Source: Luteipulveratus mongoliensis (lineage in GTDB: Bacteria > Actinomycetota > Actinomycetes > Actinomycetales > Dermatophilaceae). Taken from it: a stretch of DNA of 64,000 bases. The translations under genes and the position numbers were made by a program. Numbering within the stretch: position 1 is the first letter of the stretch; the number at the start of each line of letters is the position of its first letter. Below, piece after piece: positions 36,021 through 44,978 of the stretch. The stretch covers positions 4,278,001 through 4,342,000 of the forward strand of contig NZ_CP011112.1 of NCBI RefSeq assembly GCF_001190945.1, read 5' to 3'. Under the pieces are notes generated by a model, which saw only the letters and a list, made by a program, of their open reading frames with translations, had not been told where the DNA came from and searched no databases.

Positions 36021-36318
36021 CTCATCCGACCGGGCACCACCGCCTGCGAGGTGGTTTACCTCATTGCTTCGGCGGTGGAGGACTCGTGCCCGCGTCCCAC
36101 TCGATGGTCGGCTCGGGGCGGAGCGAGACGTTGATCCGTGGCAGGTGGCCGCGATGTGTCATGCGCCGATGCTCGACTCGCGTCGCGCAGAGGACCAGCA
36201 ACAACCTGCACACTTCGCCTACACACTGGTGGGCATCACGCCGTTCGAGCGTGTGAGAGCGTAGCTCCGGGACATCGTTGAGCGTCGCCGCGACGCATCG
36301 GCAGGTCGGGGAGGGCCA
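36021..36318. other. Gene-free region upstream of the STAND ATPase
   Basis: About 300 bp between divergent genes without a convincing frame. It includes the inverted repeat GAGGT-GGTTT-ACCTC (36048-36062), just upstream of the NUDIX start, which could be an operator. A GGAGGG ribosome site (36308-36313) precedes the STAND gene. Composition is mixed and otherwise featureless. Confidence 0.3.
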
Positions 36319-38661
36319 ATGACGCAGGTCTCGTTCGGCGAGCGGTTACGAAGCCATCGGCTGGACGCGGCGTTCACCCAAGAAGACCTGGCTCATCGAG
36401 CGGGACTCAGCGCGCAGGCCATTGGTGCGCTCGAGCGCGGGGATCGTCGCTATCCATACCGCGACACCGTCGCTCGCATCGCCAAGGCCCTCTCGTTATC
36501 TGACGAGCATCGAGACGAGCTCTTCAGGATGGCTCGCCGACGCGGCCAACCGGCACCATCGCAAGGAGCGCCCTCCCAACGGGTCTCAGATGCGTGGCAC
36601 ACGCCTCGCCAGCTGCCAGCTGGCGAAACGTCCTTCGTCGGTCGCGCGAAGGAGGTGCAGCGATCCATTCATATATTGAGCCAGGACACGGCAGTAGCCC
36701 CGTCACTCTGCATCTCGGGTATGGGCGGGGTTGGAAAGTCCTCCCTGGCACTCGACGTCGCGCACCGAATCTGTCGTAATTTTCCTGACGGCTCCGTGCA
36801 TATCGATCTGCACGGTTTCAGCGCGATCGACGCGCTCTCGCCCCTCGAGATCGTCAGTCGTGCTCTTCGCGCGACAGGGATTCCGGCGGACCAGATTCCT
36901 GAAAGCCTCGAAGAGGCATCAGCTCAGCTACGCACACATCTTCATCAGCGACGCGTCCTGATTGTCCTTGACAATGCCGCTGACCCGGCACAGTTCGCGC
37001 CCTTCCTTCAAGTGGTCGGTCCCGTCGCAGTCATCGTGACGAGCCGCAAGCGATTTACAGAGTTCGCGCAGGCACGCACCGTCGAACTGGGCGTCATGAG
37101 CACAGCGGATGCGATTGATCTGTTGGCGAAGACCTCAGAGCGGCCCGTCGACAACGTCAGTTCTCGCGGCGGGACCGAGCTCGTCACGCTGTGTGGTCAC
37201 CTGCCGTTGGCATTGACCATCGCAGGCCGACGCCTGGCCGCCCGGCCGCATTGGCCGGTCACTGCCCTCTTGGAGCACCTACAGGGTGAGCACAACCGCC
37301 TTCGCGGCCTAGCTGACGCCAACATCGATGTGCGCGCCAGCCTCACCTTGTCCACCCAAGAGCTCTCGTCTCGAGAAGACCACGTAGGCGTCAGTGCCAC
37401 GCGGGCATTCATGCTGACCTGCGCGATCGACTTCGAAGACGCCACTGCTGCCATGCTGGCCGCCGTCTGCGACGTACCGATCGACCGGGCATTCGACATG
37501 ATGGAACGACTCGTCGACCTCAACTTGCTTGAGAGCAGGCAGTTCGGTCGCTACCGTGCCCACGACTTAGTCGTCCTCCTCGGCCGCGAACTCGGCGCGG
37601 AACGCCTGACCGTTGCCGAACGCCAGTCCGCCATCACACGGGCCCTCGAGCACTATGTAGACATGGCCTGGCACGCGTCAGCGGTCTTTGAGCCGGCAAA
37701 CGCGCGTCAGAGCCTCCGTCCGCTGCCCAAGGTTGCAAAGCCGTCCATGGTCTCGACCGCGGCGGAAGCAAGGGACTGGTTCGAACGAGAGATACCCAAC
37801 GTCCGCCTACTGATGGCGCAAGCTCAGGAGATCGCGCCATCAGCTGTAGCCGACGTTGCGGCTGGCCTCTCGACCTACTTCCTCGCCAACGAACGCACAT
37901 CGACGTGGGCGGCAATCCTGGAACATGCGCTCACCGTGGCTCCCCCAGGAAAGATCCACGCCATGCTCAACGCAGACCTTGGAGTAGCCCATGCTCAACT
38001 CGGACATTCAGACTCTGCATTGAGATATCTGAACATGAGCAAGGTCGAGTTCCTTGCCCACAAGCAGAATCGCTTCGTTTCGCTCGTGACCCTGAATGCC
38101 GGCAACGTCTTGAGGCGCATGGGCAGGGCTGACGACGCCGCCGAATATGCGAGTGAGGCTCTCCACATCAATAGACAGATTGACGATGCAAGAGGGCAGT
38201 CCAAGGCGCTATTCCTACTCGGATCGCTCCACCGCGATCGCGAGGAGTACGACAGTGCTCTCGAATGTCACGAGGAGGCCCTTGCCCTACGGCGAACAAC
38301 GATGGATGAGCGTGGAATCGCCATCACGCTGGGCTCCATTGGCCTGACACGGGTGGAACTGGGCATGCACGCTCAAGGGGTCGCGAACTTGCAAGAGTCC
38401 GCACAGAAACTGCATGCGCTCGGTGATCGGATGGCCGAAGCCCGGGTACTCGACGACCTTGGGTGCGCCCTTCTCCTGGGTGGATCCGCCCAGGACGCAG
38501 TGCGGGTCCATCACGAGGCCCTGCAGATCGCTGTCGAACGCTCCGACCCATGGCTCGAGCAACAAATCACAGAGCACCTCGACAAGGCCCAGGCAGCGTG
38601 CGACGCAGACACACCATCTGAGCCTCCGCACCGGCCCGCCGTTTCGCCAGCGGACGGATGA
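36319..38661 (+). CDS. XRE–NB-ARC–TPR STAND ATPase regulator
   Basis: 780 residues. XRE helix-turn-helix at about 5-70 (FTQEDLAHRAGLSAQAIGAL). NB-ARC domain at about 100-430 with Walker A GMGGVGKSS (134-142), Walker B VLIVLDNAAD (213-222), a TSR sensor (241-243) and GHLPLAL (293-299). The C-terminal third (about 540-760) is TPR-like helices. STAND proteins switch by ATP-driven oligomerisation when the repeats sense a ligand; XRE-headed ones usually regulate transcription, though NB-ARC/TPR proteins also act in phage defence. No partner gene is adjacent. Codon use is less GC-biased than neighbours (ATA, TTG, AGA, AGG occur), suggesting transfer. Confidence 0.88.
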   Translation: MTQVSFGERLRSHRLDAAFTQEDLAHRAGLSAQAIGALERGDRRYPYRDTVARIAKALSLSDEHRDELFRMARRRGQPAPSQGAPSQRVSDAWHTPRQLPAGETSFVGRAKEVQRSIHILSQDTAVAPSLCISGMGGVGKSSLALDVAHRICRNFPDGSVHIDLHGFSAIDALSPLEIVSRALRATGIPADQIPESLEEASAQLRTHLHQRRVLIVLDNAADPAQFAPFLQVVGPVAVIVTSRKRFTEFAQARTVELGVMSTADAIDLLAKTSERPVDNVSSRGGTELVTLCGHLPLALTIAGRRLAARPHWPVTALLEHLQGEHNRLRGLADANIDVRASLTLSTQELSSREDHVGVSATRAFMLTCAIDFEDATAAMLAAVCDVPIDRAFDMMERLVDLNLLESRQFGRYRAHDLVVLLGRELGAERLTVAERQSAITRALEHYVDMAWHASAVFEPANARQSLRPLPKVAKPSMVSTAAEARDWFEREIPNVRLLMAQAQEIAPSAVADVAAGLSTYFLANERTSTWAAILEHALTVAPPGKIHAMLNADLGVAHAQLGHSDSALRYLNMSKVEFLAHKQNRFVSLVTLNAGNVLRRMGRADDAAEYASEALHINRQIDDARGQSKALFLLGSLHRDREEYDSALECHEEALALRRTTMDERGIAITLGSIGLTRVELGMHAQGVANLQESAQKLHALGDRMAEARVLDDLGCALLLGGSAQDAVRVHHEALQIAVERSDPWLEQQITEHLDKAQAACDADTPSEPPHRPAVSPADG

Positions 38662-38913
38662 CGCCGCGGCCAACGCGCCACCTCCTCCGTAACGCGTCGT
38701 CGCACTGGCGAACCCGCAACGAGCCGACGAGCGCTCGCAGCCACGAGGCGTGTCGACTCAGCCCGCATCCGTCGAGCCTGGGGTCCGCCCACCATCCGGT
38801 CACGATTGAGCAACAGGGATCCGGAAGCCTTTGACTCAAACGCCCACGGGCGTCAGGTTGAGGCGGCAGTCTTGATCTCACATTCTGGATGACAAGGTAG
38901 GTGCTGGGTTCCC

Positions 38914-39906
38914 GTGACCGCTCCGCTCGAAGTCGGCCCTGGGCACGTGCCACAGCTTGAGACCCTCGCTGAAGCCAAGAAGATCGAAGGGCGGTCGCTC
39001 GGCCGCATCGCCTGGAGCCGCCTCAAGCGCGACCGCGTAGCCATGGGCGGAGGCATCGTCATCGTGCTGCTCACGCTGATGGCGATCTTCGCACCGCTCA
39101 TCGTCAACATCTTCGGCACCGACCCCAACGTCTGGCACACCGACCTGGTGGACACCCAGGGCGGCACGATGGCCCCGCACGGCAAGTTCGGCGGCATGAG
39201 CTGGGATCACCTGATGGGCGTCGAGCCGCAGAAGGGTCGCGACATCTTCAGCCGGGTCGTCTACGGCTCGCGCATCTCGCTGCTGATCGCCTTCCTTGCG
39301 ACGCTGCTGTCGGTGGTCATTGGCACCACGATGGGGATCATCGCCGGCTTCTTCGGCGGTCGGGTCGATGCGCTGATCAGCCGGCTGATGGACCTGTTCC
39401 TCGCGTTCCCCATCCTGGTCTTCGCCATCGCCCTCGCCGGAGTCATCCCGGACGCGGCCTTCGGCTTGAAGGGCGATCCGCTGCGAATCACCCTGATGGT
39501 GTTCATCATTGGCTTCTTCAACTGGCCCTACATCGGCCGGATCGTGCGCGGCCAGACGTTGTCTCTGCGCGAGCGCGAATTCATCGATGCCTCCCGAAGC
39601 CTAGGCGCCAAGCGTCCTCACATCCTGGTCAGTGAAGTGCTACCCAACCTCATGCCGCCGATCCTGATCTACGCGACATTGCTGATCCCGACCAACATCC
39701 TGTTCGAGGCCGCCCTGTCCTACCTCGGTGTCGGCATCAAGGCGCCCACCGCGACGTGGGGCGGAATGCTCTCTGATGCGGTCTCTTACTACACGATGCC
39801 GCACTTCATGCTCTGGCCCGGACTCGCGATCTTCGTGACCGTGCTGGCCTTCAACCTCTTCGGGGACGGGCTGCGCGATGCGCTCGACCCGAAGGGCAAC
39901 CGATGA
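38914..39906 (+). CDS. Oligopeptide/dipeptide ABC transporter permease (OppC/DppC-like)
   Basis: 330 residues, six membrane helices with the OppC N-terminal region (SLGRIAWSRLKRDRVAMGGG). The EAA-type loop that contacts the ATPases is EFIDASRSLGAKRPHILVSEVLPN-like (split across residues about 215-238). A large extracytoplasmic loop after TM1 (HLMGVEPQKGRDIFSRVVYGSR) is typical. GTG 38914 is preceded by AAGGTAGG. First gene of the five-gene peptide-import operon; the upstream 250 bp after the STAND gene hold no gene. Confidence 0.9.
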   Translation: MTAPLEVGPGHVPQLETLAEAKKIEGRSLGRIAWSRLKRDRVAMGGGIVIVLLTLMAIFAPLIVNIFGTDPNVWHTDLVDTQGGTMAPHGKFGGMSWDHLMGVEPQKGRDIFSRVVYGSRISLLIAFLATLLSVVIGTTMGIIAGFFGGRVDALISRLMDLFLAFPILVFAIALAGVIPDAAFGLKGDPLRITLMVFIIGFFNWPYIGRIVRGQTLSLREREFIDASRSLGAKRPHILVSEVLPNLMPPILIYATLLIPTNILFEAALSYLGVGIKAPTATWGGMLSDAVSYYTMPHFMLWPGLAIFVTVLAFNLFGDGLRDALDPKGNR

Positions 39907-39973
39907 CTCCTCGACACCACCGCACCTGGCTCGACAAACGGCCAGCTCCACACAGAAGGGGTGTACCCACACC

Positions 39974-41740
39974 ATGAGAAAACAGCGATTGAAGCTCACG
40001 GTCGCCGCTGGCGCCGTGCTCGCGTTGGGGCTGACCGCATGCGGGGGCAGCTCCAGCGACGGCACCTCCGGTGACGGCAACGGCAAGGGCGGTAAGGAAG
40101 CCTTCAACGCCGGCCTGACGTCGGTGCTCAACCCGTCCACCAAGAAGGGCGGCATCATCAAGCTCGCCCACTCCGAGGACTGGGACACCCCAGACCCCGG
40201 TGAGACGTACTACGGCATGTCCTGGGACTTCCTGCGCGTCTACGGCCGCTCGCTGCTGACCTTCAAGGCGGCTCCCGGCAAGGCCAGCAATGAATTGGTC
40301 CCGGACCTTGCTGAGAGCCTCGGCAAGCCGACCGATGGCGGCAAGACCTGGACGTACAAGATTCGCAAGGGCGTCAAGTACGAGGACGGCAAGGAGGTGA
40401 CGGCGCAGGACGTGAAGTACGCGGTCCTTCGCTCGACCGACAAGGTCACCTTCCCCAACGGTCCGGCGTACTTCGAGCAGTTCCTCAACCTGCCGAAGGA
40501 CTGGAAGGGCCCCTACAAGTCCAAGGGGATGAACACCGACTCGGCGATCAGCACCCCGGACAACTACACGATCGTCTTCCACCTCAAGCAGGCTTTCGGT
40601 GGCTTCGACTACCTGGCCCAGCTGCCGCAGACCGTGCCTGTGCCGCAGGCCAAGGACACGGGCTCGAAGTACCGCAACCACGTGATCTCCAGTGGTCCCT
40701 ACATGTTCGACAAGGTGCAGAACGGCAAGCTCTACACCCTGAAGCGCAACCCGCACTGGGACGCCAAGACCGACCCGCTGCGTAAGGCGCTGCCGGACGG
40801 CTACGAGGTCACGCTCAACGTCGACGCCAATGACATCGACAACCGCATCAAGGACGGCAGCCTCGATGTCGACATCGCTGGTACGGGTGTCCAGGCTGCG
40901 GCCCAGGGCACCATTCTCGCGGACCCGGCGCTGAAGGCTCGGTCGGACAACCCGACCATCGCGCGCCTGCAGTACCTGTCGATCACGTCGCAGGTGAAGC
41001 CGTTCGACAACATCGAGTGCCGCAGGGCCGTGATGTACGGCATCGATCAGACGGGCTACCAGACGGCGTACGGCGGCCAGTTCTCCGGTGGTGACCTCGC
41101 GACGACGGTCATGCCGCCGAGCATCCCGGGTTACTCCAAGTTCGACCTGTACCCGAACGGCAAGGACCACAAGGGCGACCTGACCAAGGCCAAGGAGAGC
41201 CTGACCAAGTGCGGTCAGCCGAACGGCTTCTCCACGACCATGCTCTACCGGGCCGACCGCCCGAAGGAGCGGGCCACCGCCGAGTCGGTGCAGCAGTCAC
41301 TCAAGCGGATCGGCATCAAGCTCACGCTCAAGGGTGTTCCGTCCGGTGACTACTTCTCCCAGTTCGCCGGCAACCCGCCCTACATGCGCAAGAACGGTGT
41401 CGGTCTCGCCACCAACAGCTGGGGTGCGGACTGGAACGACGGCTTCGGGTTCATCTCGCAGATCGTCGACAGCCGCGTCATCCGGGAGACCGGTGGCTCA
41501 TCCAACGTGAGCGTGCGCATTCCGCAGGTCAACCAGATGCTCGACAAGGCTGTCGCCACCGTCGACAAGGGCGCGCGAGACGCGCAGTACGGCGCGATCG
41601 ACAAGCGCGTGATGCAGGAGGCCGAGGTCTACCCCGGTCTCTACGGCAAGGTTCTGCTGCTGCGTAGCTCGCGACTGAGCAACGTGTTCTACAGCGACGC
41701 CTACGGGATGTACGACTACCTGTCCATGGGTGTGAAGTAG
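39974..41740 (+). CDS. Peptide ABC transporter substrate-binding lipoprotein
   Basis: 588 residues, SBP_bac_5 family. The signal peptide ends in lipobox LTAC with Cys23, followed by a Gly/Ser linker. The mature part shows the family fold (KLAHSEDWDTPDPGE, NTWGADWND-like NSWGADWNDGFGFI). It captures short peptides outside the membrane and passes them to the permeases. ATG 39974 is close to CACACAGAAGGGG. A strong hairpin (41793-41827) follows the gene, which would let it be made in excess of the transporter. Confidence 0.92.
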   Translation: MRKQRLKLTVAAGAVLALGLTACGGSSSDGTSGDGNGKGGKEAFNAGLTSVLNPSTKKGGIIKLAHSEDWDTPDPGETYYGMSWDFLRVYGRSLLTFKAAPGKASNELVPDLAESLGKPTDGGKTWTYKIRKGVKYEDGKEVTAQDVKYAVLRSTDKVTFPNGPAYFEQFLNLPKDWKGPYKSKGMNTDSAISTPDNYTIVFHLKQAFGGFDYLAQLPQTVPVPQAKDTGSKYRNHVISSGPYMFDKVQNGKLYTLKRNPHWDAKTDPLRKALPDGYEVTLNVDANDIDNRIKDGSLDVDIAGTGVQAAAQGTILADPALKARSDNPTIARLQYLSITSQVKPFDNIECRRAVMYGIDQTGYQTAYGGQFSGGDLATTVMPPSIPGYSKFDLYPNGKDHKGDLTKAKESLTKCGQPNGFSTTMLYRADRPKERATAESVQQSLKRIGIKLTLKGVPSGDYFSQFAGNPPYMRKNGVGLATNSWGADWNDGFGFISQIVDSRVIRETGGSSNVSVRIPQVNQMLDKAVATVDKGARDAQYGAIDKRVMQEAEVYPGLYGKVLLLRSSRLSNVFYSDAYGMYDYLSMGVK

Positions 41741-41792
41741 CCCGTTCCGCAAGTCAGGACCATTCCAACCCTGTGAGGTAGGTGAAGGCATC

Positions 41793-41827
41793 GGGCCAGG
41801 TCCGGGACGATCTCCCGGACCTGGCCC
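41793..41827 (+). terminator. Perfect 15-bp hairpin between substrate-binding and permease genes
   Basis: Arms 41793-41807 and 41813-41827 are perfectly complementary with loop CGATC. The 3' arm ends at the base before the GTG of the next gene. It probably acts as a partial terminator that lowers expression of the downstream permease and ATPases, or as an mRNA-end stabiliser for the binding-protein message. Confidence 0.7.
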
Positions 41828-42853
41828 GTGCCACCGCTTGTGATCGCATTCATCGTTCGCCGGCTCGTCGCCGCCGTCGTCCTGCTGTTCGTCGTCACTG
41901 TGATGACGTTCTCGATCTTCTACCTGGTGCCCCGCTGGGCGGGCGCCACGCCGGAGACGCTGGCCAGCCGCTACGTCGGCCGGTCGGCGACCGAGAGCAC
42001 CGTCAAGGTGACCGCCGAGAAGCTCGGCTTCAACGACCCGATCGTGGTGCAGTACGGCAACTGGGCCAAAGGCCTCTTCGTCGGTCAGGAGTATGACTAC
42101 GGCTCCGGAGTCGAGAAGTGTCCGGCCCCCTGCGTCGGCTATTCCTTCCTGAAGAAGCAACCCGTCTGGCCGGAACTGCTCGACCGCATTCCAGTCACCT
42201 TGTCCCTTGCCGTCGGCGCGGCACTCATCTGGGTGATCTTCGGCGTCGCGACGGGGGTGCTATCCGCTTTGAGACGCGGCAGCCTGTTCGATCGAGCGGC
42301 CATGACAGTCGCTCTCGCAGGCGTGTCGTTACCGATCTTCTTCACCGGTCTCATCTCCCTGGCGTTCTTCAGCTATCAACTGCACTGGACCAAACCCGGC
42401 GGCTCTTACGTGCCATTCCAGGAAAATCCGATCACCTGGGCGCAATGCCTGATGCTGCCTTGGATCACCCTCGCCCTGCTGTTCTCCGCCCAGTACGCCC
42501 GACTGACCCGAGCGGGCATGCTGGACACAATGAACGAGGACTACATCCGGACGGCGCGGGCTAAGGGTCTGCGTGAGCGAAACGTCGTCATCAAGCACGG
42601 ACTGCGCGGCGCGCTGACCCCGATCCTGACGATCTTCGGCCTGGACATCGGCCTCCTCCTGGGAGGTGCGGTGCTGACCGAGAAGACGTTCAGTCTCAAC
42701 GGTCTTGGCAAGTACGCCGTGGAGGGCATCGTGCAGAACGACCTCCCGAAGATCCTGGGCGTCACCATGGTCGCCTCGGTATTCGTGATCATCGCCAACC
42801 TGGTCGTGGACCTCTTGTACGCCGTTGTCGACCCGAGGGTGAGGATCGGCTGA
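41828..42853 (+). CDS. Oligopeptide/dipeptide ABC transporter permease (OppB/DppB-like)
   Basis: 341 residues. The N-terminal helix (FIVRRLVAAVVLLFVVTVMTF) and the long periplasmic segment before TM2 are typical of OppB. The EAA loop is YIRTARAKGLRERNVVIKHGLRGAL. GTG 41828 directly abuts the hairpin, so translation from it may need the hairpin to open; GTG 41840 is an alternative. The stop shares one base with the next start (TGATG), indicating coupling to the ATPase. Confidence 0.88.
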   Translation: MPPLVIAFIVRRLVAAVVLLFVVTVMTFSIFYLVPRWAGATPETLASRYVGRSATESTVKVTAEKLGFNDPIVVQYGNWAKGLFVGQEYDYGSGVEKCPAPCVGYSFLKKQPVWPELLDRIPVTLSLAVGAALIWVIFGVATGVLSALRRGSLFDRAAMTVALAGVSLPIFFTGLISLAFFSYQLHWTKPGGSYVPFQENPITWAQCLMLPWITLALLFSAQYARLTRAGMLDTMNEDYIRTARAKGLRERNVVIKHGLRGALTPILTIFGLDIGLLLGGAVLTEKTFSLNGLGKYAVEGIVQNDLPKILGVTMVASVFVIIANLVVDLLYAVVDPRVRIG

Positions 42854-43893
42854 TGGCTGACCAGGATCCGTATCTGCAAGTCAAAGACCTGAAGGTGCAC
42901 TTCCCGACCGACGACGGCATCGTGAAGTCAGTCGACGGTCTGACCTTCGACGTAGCCCGCGGCAAGACGCTCGGCATCGTCGGCGAGTCCGGTTCGGGTA
43001 AGAGCGTGACGAGTCTGTCGATCATGGGGCTGCACAAACGTGGCTCGGCCCAGATCTCCGGGCAGATCCTGCTCGACGGCGAAGACCTCGTCGATGCGAG
43101 CCCGGAGTCCGTACGCCAGCTGCGCGGCAAGCGGATGGCGATGATCTTTCAGGACCCGCTGTCGGCCATGCACCCCTACTACACGGTGGGCAACCAGATC
43201 GTGGAGGCGTACCGCGTCCACAACAAGGTCAGCAAGGGAGTCGCGCGCAAGCACGCGATCGACATGCTCGACCGGGTCGGCATCCCGCAGCCGGACAAGC
43301 GGGTGGACGCCTACCCGCACGAGTTCTCCGGCGGTATGCGTCAGCGCGCCATGATCGCGATGGCGCTGTCGTGCGACCCTGAGCTGCTGATCGCCGATGA
43401 GCCGACGACCGCCCTGGACGTCACGGTCCAGGCGCAGATCCTGGACCTCATCCGGGACCTGCAGGAGGAGTTCAACTCCGCGGTCATCATCATCACGCAC
43501 GACCTCGGCGTGGTCGCGGAGCTGTCCGACGACATTCTGGTGATGTACGGCGGGCGGGCGGCCGAGTACGCCACCGCGGAGGACATCTTCGACCGGCCGC
43601 AGCACCCCTACACCTGGGGGCTGCTCGGCTCGATGCCGCGCATCGACCGGGCTCGCAGCGAGCGGCTGATCCCCATCAAGGGCAACCCTCCCAGCCTGAT
43701 CAACATCCCGTCCGGATGCGCCTTCCACCCGCGCTGTGAGTACGCCGGCCGCAACGGCGACCTCAGCACGACCGAACGTCCGGAGCTGCTCGACGTCGGT
43801 GGCGGCCACCGCGTCGCCTGCCACCTGTCCAACGAGGAGCGGGCGACGATCTGGGAGAACGACATTGCGCCGCGGCTGCGAGGAGAAGCATGA
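42853..43893 (+). CDS. Peptide ABC transporter ATP-binding protein (OppD-like)
   Basis: 346 residues. Walker [12 protein letters not shown], signature [16 protein letters not shown], Walker [14 protein letters not shown] and the switch His in IITHDLGVV are all present. The C-terminal oligopeptide extension contains [12 protein letters not shown]…, whose Cys residues may bind an Fe-S cluster as in OppD proteins. It energises import with its partner encoded next. Overlaps the permease by one base and the partner by four. Confidence 0.93.
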   Translation: MADQDPYLQVKDLKVHFPTDDGIVKSVDGLTFDVARGKTLGIVGESGSGKSVTSLSIMGLHKRGSAQISGQILLDGEDLVDASPESVRQLRGKRMAMIFQDPLSAMHPYYTVGNQIVEAYRVHNKVSKGVARKHAIDMLDRVGIPQPDKRVDAYPHEFSGGMRQRAMIAMALSCDPELLIADEPTTALDVTVQAQILDLIRDLQEEFNSAVIIITHDLGVVAELSDDILVMYGGRAAEYATAEDIFDRPQHPYTWGLLGSMPRIDRARSERLIPIKGNPPSLINIPSGCAFHPRCEYAGRNGDLSTTERPELLDVGGGHRVACHLSNEERATIWENDIAPRLRGEA

Positions 43894-44969
43894 GCACCGA
43901 CGAGAGCACGGAGACGCTGTCGGAGTCGGCCGGGCCGGCGTTCGGCGAAGAGTTGTTGACCGTCACCGACCTGGTCAAGCACTTCCCCATCCGTGATGGT
44001 CTGTTCCAGCGGGAGCAGGCCGCCGTTCGCGCGGTCGATGGGCTGAGCTTCTCCGTCCGTCAGGGCGAGACGCTTTCCCTGGTCGGTGAGTCGGGGTGTG
44101 GCAAGACGACCACGGGTCGGACGCTGACCCGGCTCGAGGAGCCAACGGCCGGGAAGATCGTCTTCGAGGGTCGCGACATCACCCACATGTCCAACAACGC
44201 GATGCGACCGCTGCGCCGCGACATGCAGATGATCTTTCAGGACCCGTACTCCTCGCTGAACCCGAGGCACACGGTCGGCAAGATCGTCGGGGCGCCCTAC
44301 CGGATCCAGGGCATCAAGACCGAGCACGGCACCAAGAAGGCCGTGCAGGACCTGCTCGAGTTGGTCGGCCTCAATCCCGAGCACTACAACCGCTATCCGC
44401 ACGAGTTCTCGGGCGGTCAGCGGCAGCGCATCGGGATCGCCCGCACGTTGGCGCTGCGACCCAAGCTGATCGTCGCTGACGAGCCGGTCTCCGCACTGGA
44501 CGTGTCGATCCAGGCTCAGGTCGTCAACCTCCTGGAGGACCTCCAGGAGGAGTTCAACCTCACCTACGTGATGATCGCGCACGACCTGTCCGTCGTCCGG
44601 CACGTGTCTGACCGGGTGGCGGTCATGTATCTCGGCAAGATCGTCGAGATCGGTGACCGGGACGACATCTACGAGCGCCCCAAGCACCCTTACACGGTGG
44701 CGCTGCTGTCGGCGGTCCCGATCCCGGACACCCGTCGGCGCACCGAGCGGGAGCGCATCCGCCTCGTCGGCGATGTGCCGAGCCCGATCAACCCGCCGTC
44801 GGGGTGCCGGTTCCACACCCGGTGCTGGAAGGCGCAGGAGATCTGCAAGACCTCTGAGCCTCAGCTCGTCGAACTGGCGCCGGGGCAGCAGGCCGCGTGC
44901 CACTTCCCGGAGAACGTCGAGATCGCGAGCACTCCCCCGGTGGACGAGCCGGTCGACGACATCCCCTGA
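43890..44969 (+). CDS. Peptide ABC transporter ATP-binding protein (OppF-like)
   Basis: 359 residues. Walker [14 protein letters not shown]-loop [13 protein letters not shown], signature [17 protein letters not shown], Walker [13 protein letters not shown] and [11 protein letters not shown]. The C-terminal extension has [15 protein letters not shown], again a candidate Fe-S site. Second ATPase of the heterodimer, starting four bases before the stop of the first. Last gene of the operon; a bidirectional hairpin lies just beyond. Confidence 0.93.
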   Translation: MSTDESTETLSESAGPAFGEELLTVTDLVKHFPIRDGLFQREQAAVRAVDGLSFSVRQGETLSLVGESGCGKTTTGRTLTRLEEPTAGKIVFEGRDITHMSNNAMRPLRRDMQMIFQDPYSSLNPRHTVGKIVGAPYRIQGIKTEHGTKKAVQDLLELVGLNPEHYNRYPHEFSGGQRQRIGIARTLALRPKLIVADEPVSALDVSIQAQVVNLLEDLQEEFNLTYVMIAHDLSVVRHVSDRVAVMYLGKIVEIGDRDDIYERPKHPYTVALLSAVPIPDTRRRTERERIRLVGDVPSPINPPSGCRFHTRCWKAQEICKTSEPQLVELAPGQQAACHFPENVEIASTPPVDEPVDDIP

Positions 44970-44978
44970 CCCTCGAGG

